64,000 nt of DNA from Aquitalea sp. LB_tupeE (GTDB lineage: Bacteria > Pseudomonadota > Gammaproteobacteria > Burkholderiales > Chromobacteriaceae): assembly GCF_013391415.1 (NCBI RefSeq), contig NZ_JACAXB010000030.1, positions 151,473 through 215,472 of the forward strand, in the 5' to 3' direction. The first letter of the stretch is position 1; every line of letters begins with the position of its first letter. The notes beneath the pieces were generated by a model that was not told the DNA's origin, made no database searches, and saw nothing but the letters and a program-made list of their open reading frames with translations. Below are positions 27,524 through 37,008 of this stretch, in pieces. The position numbers and the translations under genes were made by a program.

Positions 27524-27550
27524 GGGCACGCCAGCGTGCCCTTATCTTTT
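27524..27550 (+). terminator. terminator or attenuator before lepA
   Basis: Stem GGGCACG/CGTGCCC (27524-27530, 27535-27541) with a CCAG loop, then TTATCTTTT. It ends 13 bp before the lepA ATG, so it may attenuate rather than fully stop entry into the lepA operon. Confidence 0.6.
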
Positions 27551-27562
27551 TGCTGGATACCG

Positions 27563-29356
27563 ATGAAACATATCAGAAATTTCTCGATCATTGCCCATAT
27601 CGACCATGGCAAATCGACCCTGGCCGACCGCTTCATCCAGTTTTGCGGTGGCCTCGAACTGCGTGAAATGAGTGCCCAGGTACTCGACTCGATGGATATC
27701 GAGAAAGAACGCGGCATTACCATCAAGGCCCAGACGGCAGCCTTGCAGTACAAGGCGCGCGACGGTCAGGTATACAACCTGAACCTGATCGACACCCCGG
27801 GGCATGTGGACTTCTCCTATGAGGTTTCCCGCTCGCTGTCTGCCTGCGAAGGCGCACTGCTGGTGGTGGATGCCTCGCAAGGGGTGGAGGCACAGACAGT
27901 AGCCAACTGCTACACCGCCATTGATCTGGGGGTGGAAGTGGTGCCGGTGCTCAACAAGATCGACCTGCCCGCGGCAGAACCCGAGCGTGTTTCGCAGGAA
28001 ATCGAAGACATCATCGGCATTGAAGCCATTGATGCCGTGCGCGCCTCGGCCAAGTCCGGTATCGGTATTCAGGACATCCTGGAAACCGTGGTCAGCAAGA
28101 TTCCGCCGCCGGAAGGCAATCCGGACGGCCCGCTCAAGGCGCTGATCATCGACTCCTGGTTCGACAACTATGTCGGCGTGGTGATGCTGGTGCGCGTCAA
28201 GGACGGTCAGGTTCGTCCCAAGGACAAGATCAAGTTCATGGCCACCGGTGCCGAGCATCTGGTGGAGCAGGTGGGTGTGTTCTCGCCAAAATCGGTACAG
28301 CGCGAAGTGCTGAATGCAGGTGAGGTGGGCTTCATCATTGCCGGCATCAAGGAACTGAAGTCGGCCAAGGTGGGCGATACCATCACCCTGATGAAAACCC
28401 CGGCCACCGAGCCGCTGCCGGGCTTCAAGGAAGTGCAGTCGCAAGTATTTGCCGGTCTGTACCCGGTGGAAAGCCACGATTACGAAGCACTGCGCGATGC
28501 ACTGGAAAAACTGCAACTGAACGACGCATCGCTCAAGTTCGAGCCAGAAGTATCGCAGGCGCTGGGCTTTGGCTTCCGTTGCGGCTTCCTGGGCTTGTTG
28601 CACTTGGAAATCGTGCAGGAACGTCTGGAACGCGAGTTCGACATGGACCTGATCACCACGGCACCTACCGTGGTGTACGAGCTGGTGCTCAAGGATGGCA
28701 GCATCATCCAGGTGGAAAACCCGTCGCGTCTGCCGGACCCGGGCAAGATCGAGGAAATCCGCGAGCCCATCATTACTGCGCACATTCTGGTGCCGCAGGA
28801 CTACGTGGGCGCAGTCATTACCCTGTGTACCCAGAAGCGCGGCGTACAGCGCAATATGCAGTATCTGGGTCGCCAGGTGATGCTGACCTACGATATGCCG
28901 ATGAACGAAGTGGTGATGGACTTCTTCGACAAGCTCAAGTCCACCAGCCGTGGCTACGCCTCGCTGGATTACGAGTTCAAGGAATTCCAGTGCGCCGATC
29001 TGGTCAAGCTGGACGTGCTGGTCAACAGCGAGAAAGTGGATGCGCTCAGCCTCATTGTGCACCGCGCTTCCAGCGTGTATCGCGGTCGTGAACTGGTATC
29101 CAAGATGCGCGAGCTGATTCCGCGCCAGATGTTTGACATCGCTGTGCAGGCGGCTATCGGTGGGCATATCATTGCCCGTGAAACGGTGAAGGCTTTGCGC
29201 AAGAACGTGTTGGCCAAGTGCTATGGCGGCGATATCACCCGTAAGAAAAAGCTGCTGGAAAAACAAAAGGCCGGTAAAAAGCGGATGAAGCAGGTGGGTA
29301 ATGTGGAAATTCCGCAAGAAGCTTTCCTGGCCATTCTTCAAGTAGGGGACAAATAA
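27563..29356 (+). CDS. lepA: elongation factor 4 (LepA GTPase)
   Basis: Ribosome-associated GTPase (597 aa) that affects initiation and back-translocation. G1 AHIDHGKST is at 11-19, switch II DTPGH at 77-81, NKID at 131-134, followed by EF-G-like domains II, III and V. The LepA-specific C-terminal domain ends in a Lys-rich stretch ([17 protein letters not shown]). Full length for the family. The ATG at 27563 is the family start; the frame extends 27 bases upstream through the hairpin. lepB follows directly. Confidence 0.97.
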   Translation: MKHIRNFSIIAHIDHGKSTLADRFIQFCGGLELREMSAQVLDSMDIEKERGITIKAQTAALQYKARDGQVYNLNLIDTPGHVDFSYEVSRSLSACEGALLVVDASQGVEAQTVANCYTAIDLGVEVVPVLNKIDLPAAEPERVSQEIEDIIGIEAIDAVRASAKSGIGIQDILETVVSKIPPPEGNPDGPLKALIIDSWFDNYVGVVMLVRVKDGQVRPKDKIKFMATGAEHLVEQVGVFSPKSVQREVLNAGEVGFIIAGIKELKSAKVGDTITLMKTPATEPLPGFKEVQSQVFAGLYPVESHDYEALRDALEKLQLNDASLKFEPEVSQALGFGFRCGFLGLLHLEIVQERLEREFDMDLITTAPTVVYELVLKDGSIIQVENPSRLPDPGKIEEIREPIITAHILVPQDYVGAVITLCTQKRGVQRNMQYLGRQVMLTYDMPMNEVVMDFFDKLKSTSRGYASLDYEFKEFQCADLVKLDVLVNSEKVDALSLIVHRASSVYRGRELVSKMRELIPRQMFDIAVQAAIGGHIIARETVKALRKNVLAKCYGGDITRKKKLLEKQKAGKKRMKQVGNVEIPQEAFLAILQVGDK

Positions 29357-30319
29357 GTGGGCGAAAACCTGTTCTGGGTATTTATCGTTGCCGTGATTGT
29401 CGGTGGCATGCTGATTGCATTTGGTGGTCAGCGTGAAGTCGGGCAGAAAGATTGGCCGGTATCGGTGCAGTGGGGCTATCTGGCCCTGGTGATCGGTGGC
29501 TTTGGCCTGTTGTCCAATTACATGAGCTTCACGGCGGTGATGCTGGTGTTCGTGCTGGTGACCGGTGTGGTCTGGGCGCTGGACAAATATCTGCTGGCAA
29601 AGAAGCGCGCTGGTGAAGCCGGGCACTTTGTTGAATACTCGCGCGGGTTTTTCCCGGTCATCCTGGTGGTATTCCTGTTGCGTTCCTTCCTGGTGGAACC
29701 CTTCCAGATTCCCAGCAGCTCCATGCGTCCGGGGCTGGTGGTGGGTGACTTCATTCTGGTTAACAAGTTTGCCTACGGCATTCGCGTGCCGGTGCTCAAC
29801 AACGTGATTGTGCCGGTCGGCAAGGTCAGCCGTGGGGACGTGGTGGTGTTCAACTATCCGCCCAACCCCAAGGTCAACTACATCAAGCGTGTGATTGGTC
29901 TGGCTGGCGATGTGGTGGAATACCGTAACAAGCGTCTCACCATCAATGGCAAGGCCGTGCCGGATGAAAAAGACGGTACTTATGACTATCTTGAACAAAG
30001 CCTGGGTACGATACACAACGACCAGTTCAAGGAAGTGATGGACGGCAAGGCATACAAGGTCCTGAACATTCCGGATGCGCCGGTGGTGGCACTGGGGCAG
30101 GTGTCAGAATTCCCTTATCGCGACCAATGCCAGTATGATGACAACGGCTTTGTCTGCAAAGTGCCGGCCGGTCATTACTTCATGCTGGGCGACAACCGGG
30201 ACAACAGCCTGGATGGCCGCTACTGGGGCTTTGTTGACGACAAGCTGATGGTAGGCAAGGCTTTCCTGATCTGGATGAACTTCGGTGCCCTGTCTCGCAT
30301 CGGCACCAGCATCCACTAA
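29357..30319 (+). CDS. lepB: signal peptidase I
   Basis: Inner-membrane protease that removes Sec signal peptides. The 320-aa protein has hydrophobic segments at about 5-22, 40-76 and 98-112. The catalytic serine is S122 (IPSSSMRPG), the general-base lysine K177 (YIKRVIGLAGD), and the family box GDNRDNSLDGRYWG is at 278-291. The GTG at 29357 starts immediately after the lepA TAA, with GGGGA nine bases upstream. The order lepA-lepB-DUF4845-rnc-era-recO is the classical one in this class. Confidence 0.96.
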   Translation: MGENLFWVFIVAVIVGGMLIAFGGQREVGQKDWPVSVQWGYLALVIGGFGLLSNYMSFTAVMLVFVLVTGVVWALDKYLLAKKRAGEAGHFVEYSRGFFPVILVVFLLRSFLVEPFQIPSSSMRPGLVVGDFILVNKFAYGIRVPVLNNVIVPVGKVSRGDVVVFNYPPNPKVNYIKRVIGLAGDVVEYRNKRLTINGKAVPDEKDGTYDYLEQSLGTIHNDQFKEVMDGKAYKVLNIPDAPVVALGQVSEFPYRDQCQYDDNGFVCKVPAGHYFMLGDNRDNSLDGRYWGFVDDKLMVGKAFLIWMNFGALSRIGTSIH

Positions 30320-30340
30320 TACCAAGTCATGGGGACTCAC

Positions 30341-30697
30341 ATGCAGCGTCAGCACGGTTTGTCAGTCATTTCTGTTCTGGTCATCATGTTGTTTGTCGGC
30401 TCAGGTTTCCTGCTGGCAGGCAAGGTGCTGCCGGTATACAAAGAGTATGCCGAAGTGCGCAAGGCAGTGACGGCCATGGCCGGGCAAACCGGCAAGAGCG
30501 AGTACGATTTGCGTCGTGAGTTCATGAACCATGCCATGGTGGGCGACATTTCCTCGATCAAGCCGGAAAACCTCACCATCATTACCACCAGCAACAGTGT
30601 GTTTGTTCGTGCCGCCTACCGGCGCGAAGTACCGCTGTTTGCCAATGTCAGCCTGGCCTTCGATTTTGATACCCAGGCTGGACAGACACCCCAGTAA
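30341..30697 (+). CDS. DUF4845 small membrane protein
   Basis: A 118-aa protein with one N-terminal membrane anchor (about 8-27, type-IV-pilin-like layout HGLSVISVLVIMLFVG) and a small periplasmic domain. Its position between lepB and rnc and its pattern match DUF4845, which is conserved at this spot in beta- and gammaproteobacteria. Function is unknown. The ATG at 30341 is preferred over one 12 bases upstream because GGGGA lies five bases before it. Confidence 0.85.
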   Translation: MQRQHGLSVISVLVIMLFVGSGFLLAGKVLPVYKEYAEVRKAVTAMAGQTGKSEYDLRREFMNHAMVGDISSIKPENLTIITTSNSVFVRAAYRREVPLFANVSLAFDFDTQAGQTPQ

Positions 30698-30702
30698 CTA
30701 CC

Positions 30703-31413
30703 GTGAACCATGTTGATACCCGATTCCGGCGCCTGTCCGAGGCGCTGGATTATTCATTCCAGAAGCCCGATCTGCTGCGTCAGGCGCTGACGCATCGCAG
30801 TTTTGCTGCGTCCAATAATGAACGTTTCGAGTTCATTGGCGACAGCATTCTCAATTACACCGTGGCGCGCATGTTGTTCGACCAGTTCCCCCGCCTGAGC
30901 GAAGGCGAGCTGTCACGGCTGCGGGCCAATCTGGTCAACCAGAACACCCTGGCGGAAATCGCTCACGAACTGAAGCTGGGCGACTATCTGTATCTGGGCG
31001 AAGGCGAGCTGAAAAGCGGTGGCTTTAATCGGCCCTCCATTCTGGCCGATGCGCTGGAGGCTACGTTTGCGGCGGTCAGCTTTGATGCCGACTTTCAGCA
31101 TGCCGAACAAGTGGTACGTCGCTTGTATGGCAGCCGCGTGGCTGCCATTGACCCCACCAAGCACGCCAAGGACGCCAAGACCCGCCTGCAGGAAGCCTTG
31201 CAGGCGCGCAAATGGCCCCTGCCCAAATACCGCATTCTTGGCCAGACCGGCGAAGCCCACGAACAATGGTTCAAGGTGATGTGCGATCTGGGCGAACTGA
31301 TGATCGAATCGCAGGGCGAAGGCGGTAGCCGCCGCGCTGCAGAACAGCAGGCAGCGGAAGCCGCCTTGCTGCTCCTTGAACAAAAACTGGCCACAGGCAA
31401 GAAACACGCATGA
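30703..31413 (+). CDS. rnc: ribonuclease III
   Basis: Double-strand-specific endonuclease for rRNA and mRNA processing (236 aa). The RNase III signature NERFEFIGDSILN is at 39-51. Metal ligands are E43, D47, D116 and E119, and a double-stranded RNA-binding domain occupies about 155-226. The GTG at 30703, five bases after the DUF4845 stop, is the only suitable start; the nearby ATG is out of frame. Its stop overlaps the era ATG. Confidence 0.95.
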   Translation: MNHVDTRFRRLSEALDYSFQKPDLLRQALTHRSFAASNNERFEFIGDSILNYTVARMLFDQFPRLSEGELSRLRANLVNQNTLAEIAHELKLGDYLYLGEGELKSGGFNRPSILADALEATFAAVSFDADFQHAEQVVRRLYGSRVAAIDPTKHAKDAKTRLQEALQARKWPLPKYRILGQTGEAHEQWFKVMCDLGELMIESQGEGGSRRAAEQQAAEAALLLLEQKLATGKKHA

Positions 31414-32300
31414 CAGAACACGCATATCACTGTGGCTTTGTAGCCATCGTGGGCCGCCCGAATGTGGGCAAGTCCACGCTGATGAATCACCTCATCGGTC
31501 AGAAAGTCAGCATCACCTCGAAAAAGGCGCAAACCACGCGTCACAGGGTTAACGGCATTCATACCGAAGACAATGCCCAGTTCATTTTTGTCGATACCCC
31601 AGGCTTCCAGACCTTCCACAAAGGTGCGCTCAACGAAACGCTCAACAAGAGCGTGAAGGATTCTCTGGGTAGCGTGGACTGCGTCCTGTTTATTCTGGAA
31701 GCCATGCGCATCAGCGCGGCCGACCGCGAAGTGATGGCACTGTTGCCCAAGCACACGCCGGTGATCCTGGTGATCAACAAGCTGGACAAGGTCAAGGACA
31801 AGCTGTTGCTGCAGGAATTCATCGACGGCGTGCGCGCGGAATTTCCGTTTACCGATTGCGAAGTGGTCAGTGCCAAGCACGGCCAGCGCCTGAGCGAACT
31901 CTTGGACAAGGTGCGTCCGCATCTGCCGGAATCCATGCCGCTGTATCCGGAAGACATGGTCACCGACAAGAGCGAGCGTTTCCTGTCGGCCGAAATCGTG
32001 CGCGAAAAGCTGTTTCGCTATCTGGGCGAAGAACTGCCTTACGAAATGAACGTGGAAGTGGAAATGTTCGAGATGGACGGTGCGTTGCGCCGCATCCACA
32101 TTGCCGTTCTGGTGGACAAGGAAAACCAGAAGCCCATCGTGATTGGCAAGGGTGGCGAGAAGCTGAAGAAAATTTCCACCGAAGCCCGTCTGGACATGGA
32201 AAAGCTGTTTGACGGCAAGGTTTTCCTGCAAGTGTGGGTAAAGGTGAAATCCGGCTGGGCCGACGATGTGCGCTTCCTGCGGGAATTCGGCTTGAACTGA
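31410..32300 (+). CDS. era: GTPase Era
   Basis: Ribosome-assembly GTPase that binds the 3' end of 16S rRNA (296 aa). G1 GRPNVGKST is at 15-23, G3 DTPG at 62-65, G4 NKLD at 123-126, and a C-terminal KH domain (about 205-285) contains VIGKGGEKLKKI. It overlaps rnc by ATGA and the next gene by TGATG, so translation is coupled across the group. Confidence 0.96.
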   Translation: MTEHAYHCGFVAIVGRPNVGKSTLMNHLIGQKVSITSKKAQTTRHRVNGIHTEDNAQFIFVDTPGFQTFHKGALNETLNKSVKDSLGSVDCVLFILEAMRISAADREVMALLPKHTPVILVINKLDKVKDKLLLQEFIDGVRAEFPFTDCEVVSAKHGQRLSELLDKVRPHLPESMPLYPEDMVTDKSERFLSAEIVREKLFRYLGEELPYEMNVEVEMFEMDGALRRIHIAVLVDKENQKPIVIGKGGEKLKKISTEARLDMEKLFDGKVFLQVWVKVKSGWADDVRFLREFGLN

Positions 32301-32617
32301 TGTTGCACGCTTCTTCACAGCCGCCCTGTTGGGCGGTGATTTTTTCTGCACCCGCCAGCCCGGCGGACCTGACCGGACGCATGTTGCGCCTGGCCAGCCT
32401 GCAAGCGGGCTATCTGGGTGCTGACTCCGTACAGGATGACAGCGGCAGGGCCTTCACCCGTTGCTATTGGGACAATGTGGATGCCATCGCCGCCTGGCGC
32501 ATGCATGCCGAGCAGTTGCTGTCCCGTGTTGGAAGCCGGGAAGACGCGCTGCAATTTGCCCTGCAGATCGACCGCATCAGCTCGCCTGCGGATGTTGGTT
32601 CCGGAATGAAGAAATGA
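32300..32617 (+). CDS. antibiotic-biosynthesis-monooxygenase (ABM)-like small protein
   Basis: A 105-aa protein with the dimeric alpha-beta barrel pattern of ABM-domain proteins: CWAVIFSAP strand, ADLTGRMLRLASLQAGYLG helix, then SYWxN-type RCYWDNVDAIAAWRMHAEQ. It is likely a small cytoplasmic dimer; the substrate is unknown and the family includes many proteins of no known activity. The start overlaps the era stop (TGATG) and its own stop overlaps the recO ATG (ATGA), so it is embedded in the era-recO translational chain. Confidence 0.75.
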   Translation: MLHASSQPPCWAVIFSAPASPADLTGRMLRLASLQAGYLGADSVQDDSGRAFTRCYWDNVDAIAAWRMHAEQLLSRVGSREDALQFALQIDRISSPADVGSGMKK

Positions 32618-33345
32618 GCCAGCAAGGCAGGGTGGACCGTCAGGCGGCGTATTTGCTGCATGCACAACCCTACCGGGAAACCAGCCTGCTGGTGGAAGTG
32701 CTGACACCACAGCATGGCCGCTTCACCATGGTGGCGCGCGGCGCACGCCGGCCACGTGCCGATGTGCGCGGCGTCTTGCTGCCGTTCCAGCCGCTTACCC
32801 TGTCCTGGTTCGGCAAGGGCGAGGTACGTACCCTGCACACGGCTGAATGGAATGGCGGGGTGCCACAACTGGCCGGCATGCGCCTGATCTGCGGCTTTTA
32901 CCTGAACGAGCTGATGCTCAAGCTCACTGCCCGTGACGATGCCGAGCCGCGCGCCTTCGCCGTCTACGACCAGGCGGTCAGGGCGCTGGCGCTGGCCGAC
33001 TCCCTGTCAGCCACCTTGCGACGTTACGAATTGCGGCTATTGCAGGCGCTGGGCTATGCTGGCAGCTTCGCCTGCGACCAGCACGGCGCTGCCATCGACG
33101 CCGCAGCCCTCTACCTGTGCCGTGGTGGTGCCTTGCCCGAGCGCGATGCCGGATTCGACCCGACAGGGCCCTTTCTGCGCCTGCCAGGCAGTGAACTGCT
33201 GGCCATCGAGGCAGACAACTACACTGCCATCAGCACCCGCCGTGCAGCGCGCAGCCTGCTGCGGCTGCTATTGACCGATTTGCTGGGCGAGGAGCCATTT
33301 GCCTCGCGTGAACTCTTGCAGGCCGTCAACGCCATTGCCGACTGA
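32614..33345 (+). CDS. recO: DNA repair protein RecO
   Basis: Loads RecA at gaps in the RecFOR pathway by annealing and SSB displacement. The 243-aa protein has the N-terminal OB fold ([33 protein letters not shown] at about 9-48) and a helical C-terminal half with [12 protein letters not shown] and [15 protein letters not shown]. The ATG at 32614 overlaps the previous stop. Length is normal. Confidence 0.92.
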   Translation: MSQQGRVDRQAAYLLHAQPYRETSLLVEVLTPQHGRFTMVARGARRPRADVRGVLLPFQPLTLSWFGKGEVRTLHTAEWNGGVPQLAGMRLICGFYLNELMLKLTARDDAEPRAFAVYDQAVRALALADSLSATLRRYELRLLQALGYAGSFACDQHGAAIDAAALYLCRGGALPERDAGFDPTGPFLRLPGSELLAIEADNYTAISTRRAARSLLRLLLTDLLGEEPFASRELLQAVNAIAD

Positions 33346-33367
33346 GGCCTGCCCACAGGAGCTGAAC

Positions 33368-34096
33368 ATGATTTTGCTTGGTGTGAATATCGACCACGTT
33401 GCCACCCTGCGCCAGGCGCGCGGCACCCGCTACCCCAGTCCGATCGAAGCGGCGCTGGTGGCGGAAACCGCCGGTGCCGACCTGATTACCCTGCATCTGC
33501 GCGAAGACCGCCGTCACATCCAGGATGCCGACGTGGTGGCCATGCGTCAGGTCATCAAGACCCGCATGAACCTGGAAATGGCGATGACACCGGAAATGCT
33601 GGCCAATGCGCTGGCCGTGGCACCGGAAGACGTATGCCTGGTACCGGAAAAGCGTGAAGAAGTCACCACCGAAGGCGGCCTGGATGTGCTTGGTCACTAT
33701 GCAGATGTCTGTCATTACACCGAAACCCTGCAACAGGCCGGTATCCGGGTGTCCATCTTCATCGACCCGGATCGCGCGCAGATCAGCAAGGCTTTCGAAG
33801 CCGGTGCCCGCGTGATCGAACTGCACACCGGCGCCTACGCCGACGCCGTGCATGCCGCGGAACGCGAAGCGGAACTGGCACGCATCCGCGGTGCGGCCGC
33901 CTTTGCCGCCGAACTGGGCATGGTGGTGAATGCCGGTCACGGACTGAATTATCACAACGTCAAGCCGATTGCCGCCATCCCGCAAATCACCGAGCTGAAC
34001 ATCGGTCACGCCATCATCGGTCAGGCGGTGTTCGTCGGCCTGGATCGCGCCGTGCGTGACATGAAAGCCCTGATGCAGGAAGCCCGCCGGGGCTGA
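33368..34096 (+). CDS. pdxJ: pyridoxine 5'-phosphate synthase
   Basis: Last ring-closing step of DXP-dependent vitamin B6 synthesis: condenses 3-amino-2-oxopropyl phosphate with deoxyxylulose phosphate. The 242-aa TIM barrel begins [19 protein letters not shown]. Active-site residues H43 (LHLREDRRH), E70 (NLEMAMT) and H191 (NAGHGLNY) are present. The ATG at 33368 has AGGAG upstream. The order recO-pdxJ-acpS is conserved in proteobacteria. Confidence 0.95.
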   Translation: MILLGVNIDHVATLRQARGTRYPSPIEAALVAETAGADLITLHLREDRRHIQDADVVAMRQVIKTRMNLEMAMTPEMLANALAVAPEDVCLVPEKREEVTTEGGLDVLGHYADVCHYTETLQQAGIRVSIFIDPDRAQISKAFEAGARVIELHTGAYADAVHAAEREAELARIRGAAAFAAELGMVVNAGHGLNYHNVKPIAAIPQITELNIGHAIIGQAVFVGLDRAVRDMKALMQEARRG

Positions 34097-34116
34097 AGCA
34101 GGGCAGGAGCGGGCAG

Positions 34117-34497
34117 ATGATCTACGGCATTGGCACGGACATGGTGGAAATCGCCCGCATGCAGGGCCTGCTGCAACGCTGGGGTGACAAGGCCGGGCGG
34201 CGGATTCTGGCCGAGTCCGAAATGGCGGGTTTTCTGCAATCCCGCGATCAGGCCCGTTACCTGGCCAAGCGCTTTGCCGTGAAAGAAGCGCTGTCAAAGG
34301 CGGTTGGCACCGGTGTGGTGGACCCGGTGCTGTTGACTGCCATTGCGGTCAGCCATGACGAACTGGGCAAGCCGCAACTGGTCTTTTCTGCTGGCTTGCA
34401 GGCCTTTCTCAGCCAGCGCGGCATTGTGCGTAGCCATGTTTCCATTACCGACGAGCGGGAACATGCGCTGGCTTTCGTCGTGCTGGAGCAAGCCTAG
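34117..34497 (+). CDS. acpS: holo-[acyl-carrier-protein] synthase
   Basis: Transfers 4'-phosphopantetheine from CoA to acyl carrier protein. It is a 126-aa AcpS-type transferase with Mg ligands D8 (GIGTDMVEI) and E57 ([12 protein letters not shown]). The ATG has AGGAG at good spacing, 20 bp after pdxJ. Confidence 0.95.
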   Translation: MIYGIGTDMVEIARMQGLLQRWGDKAGRRILAESEMAGFLQSRDQARYLAKRFAVKEALSKAVGTGVVDPVLLTAIAVSHDELGKPQLVFSAGLQAFLSQRGIVRSHVSITDEREHALAFVVLEQA

Positions 34498-34574
34498 CGC
34501 CGCCGGGCCCGGCCCGGTGCCATCATCAATTGAATCGCGGAGGCGTGCCTTCGCACAGTCTTGGAGAATCAGCC

Positions 34575-35657
34575 ATGCAAGTAGCGAATCTGCCGCGTGG
34601 ACCGGTCATGGTGGATGTACATGGCTTTGGCCTGACCGAGCAGGAAAGGCAGCGTCTGTCCCACCCGCTGGTGGGCGGCGTCATCCTGTTCCGCCGCAAT
34701 TTCCAGAACATCGACCAGCTCAAGGCGCTGACGGCGGAAATCCGCGCACTGCGCACACCGGAGCTGCTGATTGCCGTGGACCATGAAGGTGGCCGCGTGC
34801 AGCGTTTTCTCGATGGCTTCACCCGTCTGCCGCCCATGAATGTACTGGGCGAGCTGTGGCAGCAGGACGAAACCGCCGCCCGAGCCGCTGCCGAGAATGT
34901 CGGCGTGGTGCTGGCGGGTGAGTTGCGTGCCTGCGGCATCGACCTGTCCTTTACCCCGGTGCTGGACCTGGACTGGGGCCGCTGTGCCGTTATCGGCAAC
35001 CGGGCTTTTCATCGCGACCCGCACATTGTCAGCGAACTGGCCCTGGCCTTGCAGCGTGGCCTGCAGCAAGGTGGCATGTCCACTTGCGGCAAGCACTTCC
35101 CCGGTCACGGTTTTGTCGCGGGTGACAGCCATTTCGTGATGCCGCAGGACGACCGCACGCTGGCCGAGCTGGAAGCGGACGATCTGGTTCCGTTTGCCCG
35201 CCTGGCTGAGGCTGGCATGGGGTCGGTGATGCCGGCGCATGTGGTGTACCCGGCAGTGGACAGCCGTCCGGCGGGCTTCTCCCCGGTATGGTTGCAAGAC
35301 ATTCTGCGCGGCAAGCTGGCTTTTGATGGCGTCATCTTTTCGGACGACCTGGGCATGGAAGGTGCTGCCGGAGCCGGCAGCTTTGTCGAGCGTGCCGAAG
35401 CCGCCTTGGCGGCAGGCTGCGATATGGTGCTGGTGTGCAATCAGCCGGAACGCGCAGATGAAGTGCTTGCCGGCCTGCAACCGCCAGCCCAGCCGCGTCT
35501 GGCCGAGCGTTTGCAGCGCATGGCCGGGACCGGAGATATCATCGGCTGGCAGCAGGCCATCCTCAGTCCGGCTTTTGCCGCACGCCAGGCGCAAGTCAAA
35601 GCCCTGACCATTCCGCAAAACGTGCTGCAAGGCCCTGCGGTGGGTGAGGCCAGCTAA
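34575..35657 (+). CDS. nagZ: beta-N-acetylhexosaminidase NagZ
   Basis: Cytoplasmic glycoside hydrolase family 3 enzyme that removes GlcNAc from recycled anhydro-muropeptides; its product controls AmpR/AmpC systems in some bacteria. The 360-aa protein carries KHFPGHG at 173-179 followed by DSH at 184-186, the catalytic loop, and the nucleophile aspartate in FSDDLGM (255-261). The ATG at 34575 has GGAGA seven bases upstream; an earlier in-frame start would add 15 residues without support. It is the last gene of the long rightward cluster and ends at a strong terminator. Confidence 0.95.
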   Translation: MQVANLPRGPVMVDVHGFGLTEQERQRLSHPLVGGVILFRRNFQNIDQLKALTAEIRALRTPELLIAVDHEGGRVQRFLDGFTRLPPMNVLGELWQQDETAARAAAENVGVVLAGELRACGIDLSFTPVLDLDWGRCAVIGNRAFHRDPHIVSELALALQRGLQQGGMSTCGKHFPGHGFVAGDSHFVMPQDDRTLAELEADDLVPFARLAEAGMGSVMPAHVVYPAVDSRPAGFSPVWLQDILRGKLAFDGVIFSDDLGMEGAAGAGSFVERAEAALAAGCDMVLVCNQPERADEVLAGLQPPAQPRLAERLQRMAGTGDIIGWQQAILSPAFAARQAQVKALTIPQNVLQGPAVGEAS

Positions 35658-35675
35658 GTGGGTTGATCTCATCAG

Positions 35676-35702
35676 AAAAGCCGGCATCAAGCCGGCTTTT
35701 TT
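35676..35702 (+). terminator. terminator of nagZ and the lepA-nagZ cluster
   Basis: Stem AAAGCCGGC/GCCGGCTTT (35677-35685, 35691-35699) with an ATCAA loop, continuing into T. The A-rich left flank could also serve the convergent gene. Confidence 0.9.
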
Positions 35703-35721
35703 CTATCTGGCAACTGAAGTG

Positions 35722-36882
35722 TCAGCTAGCCTGGGTACGCCACAGGCGTGCCAGATGCGAAGGCCGCACGCCTGCCAGCGTAGCCGGGCAGGGCGCAACC
35801 ACCTTGTGTGCCGGCTGGCTGGTGTCCCGGATCAGGGCGTCAATATACGCCGGGCCGTCGCTGCGGCGAATGGCAGCTACTTGCGGTTCGCTGGCTTTTT
35901 CGCGGCGGGCCAGCACCACGCCGATTTCATCATTGGCCAGTTTGACAAAGCTGCCGGGCGGATAGATGCCCAGTTCCTTGATCAGCAAGGTAGTGTAGGC
36001 CGGGTCGAATTCGTGATCCTTGCGCTGGAAGATATGTCCCAGTGCGGCAGCGGGCACCATGCCGGCACGGTAGCTGCGCGGGGTCAGCTTGGCGCAGGTG
36101 ATGTCGGCCATGTGCAGCATGTGGGCCAGCGATTCGATTTCGCCGCGGGCCAAGCCGTAAGGGTAGCCATTACCCAGCCACGATTCGTGGTGGGTCTGAA
36201 CCAGCCAATGCCACAGCTCATCAGTCACTCCGGCTTCTCGCAGGATGGCGGAACTCATCAGCGGGTGGCTGGCGATTTCGTCCTCCTGCTGCGGGCTCAG
36301 TGCTTCCTGCTGATGGTAGAGCGCGTTTTGCAGCGCGCAGATGGACATGTTCATGGTGAGCGCGGCAGACAGCATGGAAGTGCGCTGCTCTGTGGATAAA
36401 TCCGGAATGCGGCGACTGAGCAAGGCCAGGAGGGCGGTGGTGTGCAGCGCGTGGGCCGGGCCGTATTCATTGAATGGCACCAGTAGCAGGCTGGCAATCA
36501 CCCCGTCCGGGTGTTGCTCGGTCAGGCGCACAATGTCGCGTACTACCAAGGAAACCTTGCGCGGGAAATCGTCCAGCTGCATGGCATAGCTCAGCAGGGT
36601 GCGGGTGCGCTGTTGCAGGAAGGCCATTTCATGCAGCACGCTTTCGCGCACCATCATGGTGTCCGGTTGTTCCGGCAGGCTGATGGCATCCAGCCGGTTG
36701 CCATCTACCGAGTAGCCCATTTCCAGCAGCTTTTCGCGCTGACGGTCGCTCAGTACGAAATGCCCCTTGCGCAGCAGCAACAGGCCGTTCTTGGCATAGA
36801 CATCCAGCGGTAGTTTCTTGCCCATGTGAATCTGGTCAGGCGCTACCTTGTCCTGTAATTGGATCTTGAAACGGGTGTTCAT
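35722..36882 (-). CDS. HD-GYP-like domain protein lacking the HD dyad (copy 1)
   Basis: A 386-aa cytoplasmic protein. The N-terminal part (about 19-46) carries GKKLPLDVYAKNGLLLLRKGH, then a helical linker, then an HD-GYP-like region (about 120-300). The GYP side is well kept: HHESWLGNGYPYG at 231-243, and MADITCAKLTPRSYR (258-272) matches the usual D-x-A-x-T..RPYR block. Where an active HD-GYP has LxHDIGK, this protein has ALTMNMS (174-180), so the metal-binding HD pair is missing. It is therefore probably not an active c-di-GMP phosphodiesterase and may bind c-di-GMP or another partner. It is a close paralogue of the next gene upstream. The ATG is supported by the paralogue alignment. Confidence 0.8.
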   Translation of the reverse strand: MNTRFKIQLQDKVAPDQIHMGKKLPLDVYAKNGLLLLRKGHFVLSDRQREKLLEMGYSVDGNRLDAISLPEQPDTMMVRESVLHEMAFLQQRTRTLLSYAMQLDDFPRKVSLVVRDIVRLTEQHPDGVIASLLLVPFNEYGPAHALHTTALLALLSRRIPDLSTEQRTSMLSAALTMNMSICALQNALYHQQEALSPQQEDEIASHPLMSSAILREAGVTDELWHWLVQTHHESWLGNGYPYGLARGEIESLAHMLHMADITCAKLTPRSYRAGMVPAAALGHIFQRKDHEFDPAYTTLLIKELGIYPPGSFVKLANDEIGVVLARREKASEPQVAAIRRSDGPAYIDALIRDTSQPAHKVVAPCPATLAGVRPSHLARLWRTQAS

Positions 36883-37008
36883 GCTGAGCGTGTCGTCGGC
36901 TGGGTTTGCAAGTGGCTACTAAACTAAAGGCCAGCTGCGATTATAGGCCGATGCGCCAGCCCTTGCATGGCTTTTACGTTGCCGCTTTTCCTTGTCAGTA
37001 AAGGGGTT

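Noticed and set aside
27542..30016. An 824-codon minus-strand open frame opposite lepA and lepB
   Set aside because: Both plus-strand genes are complete and conserved; the antisense translation is His/Gln-rich shadow sequence.
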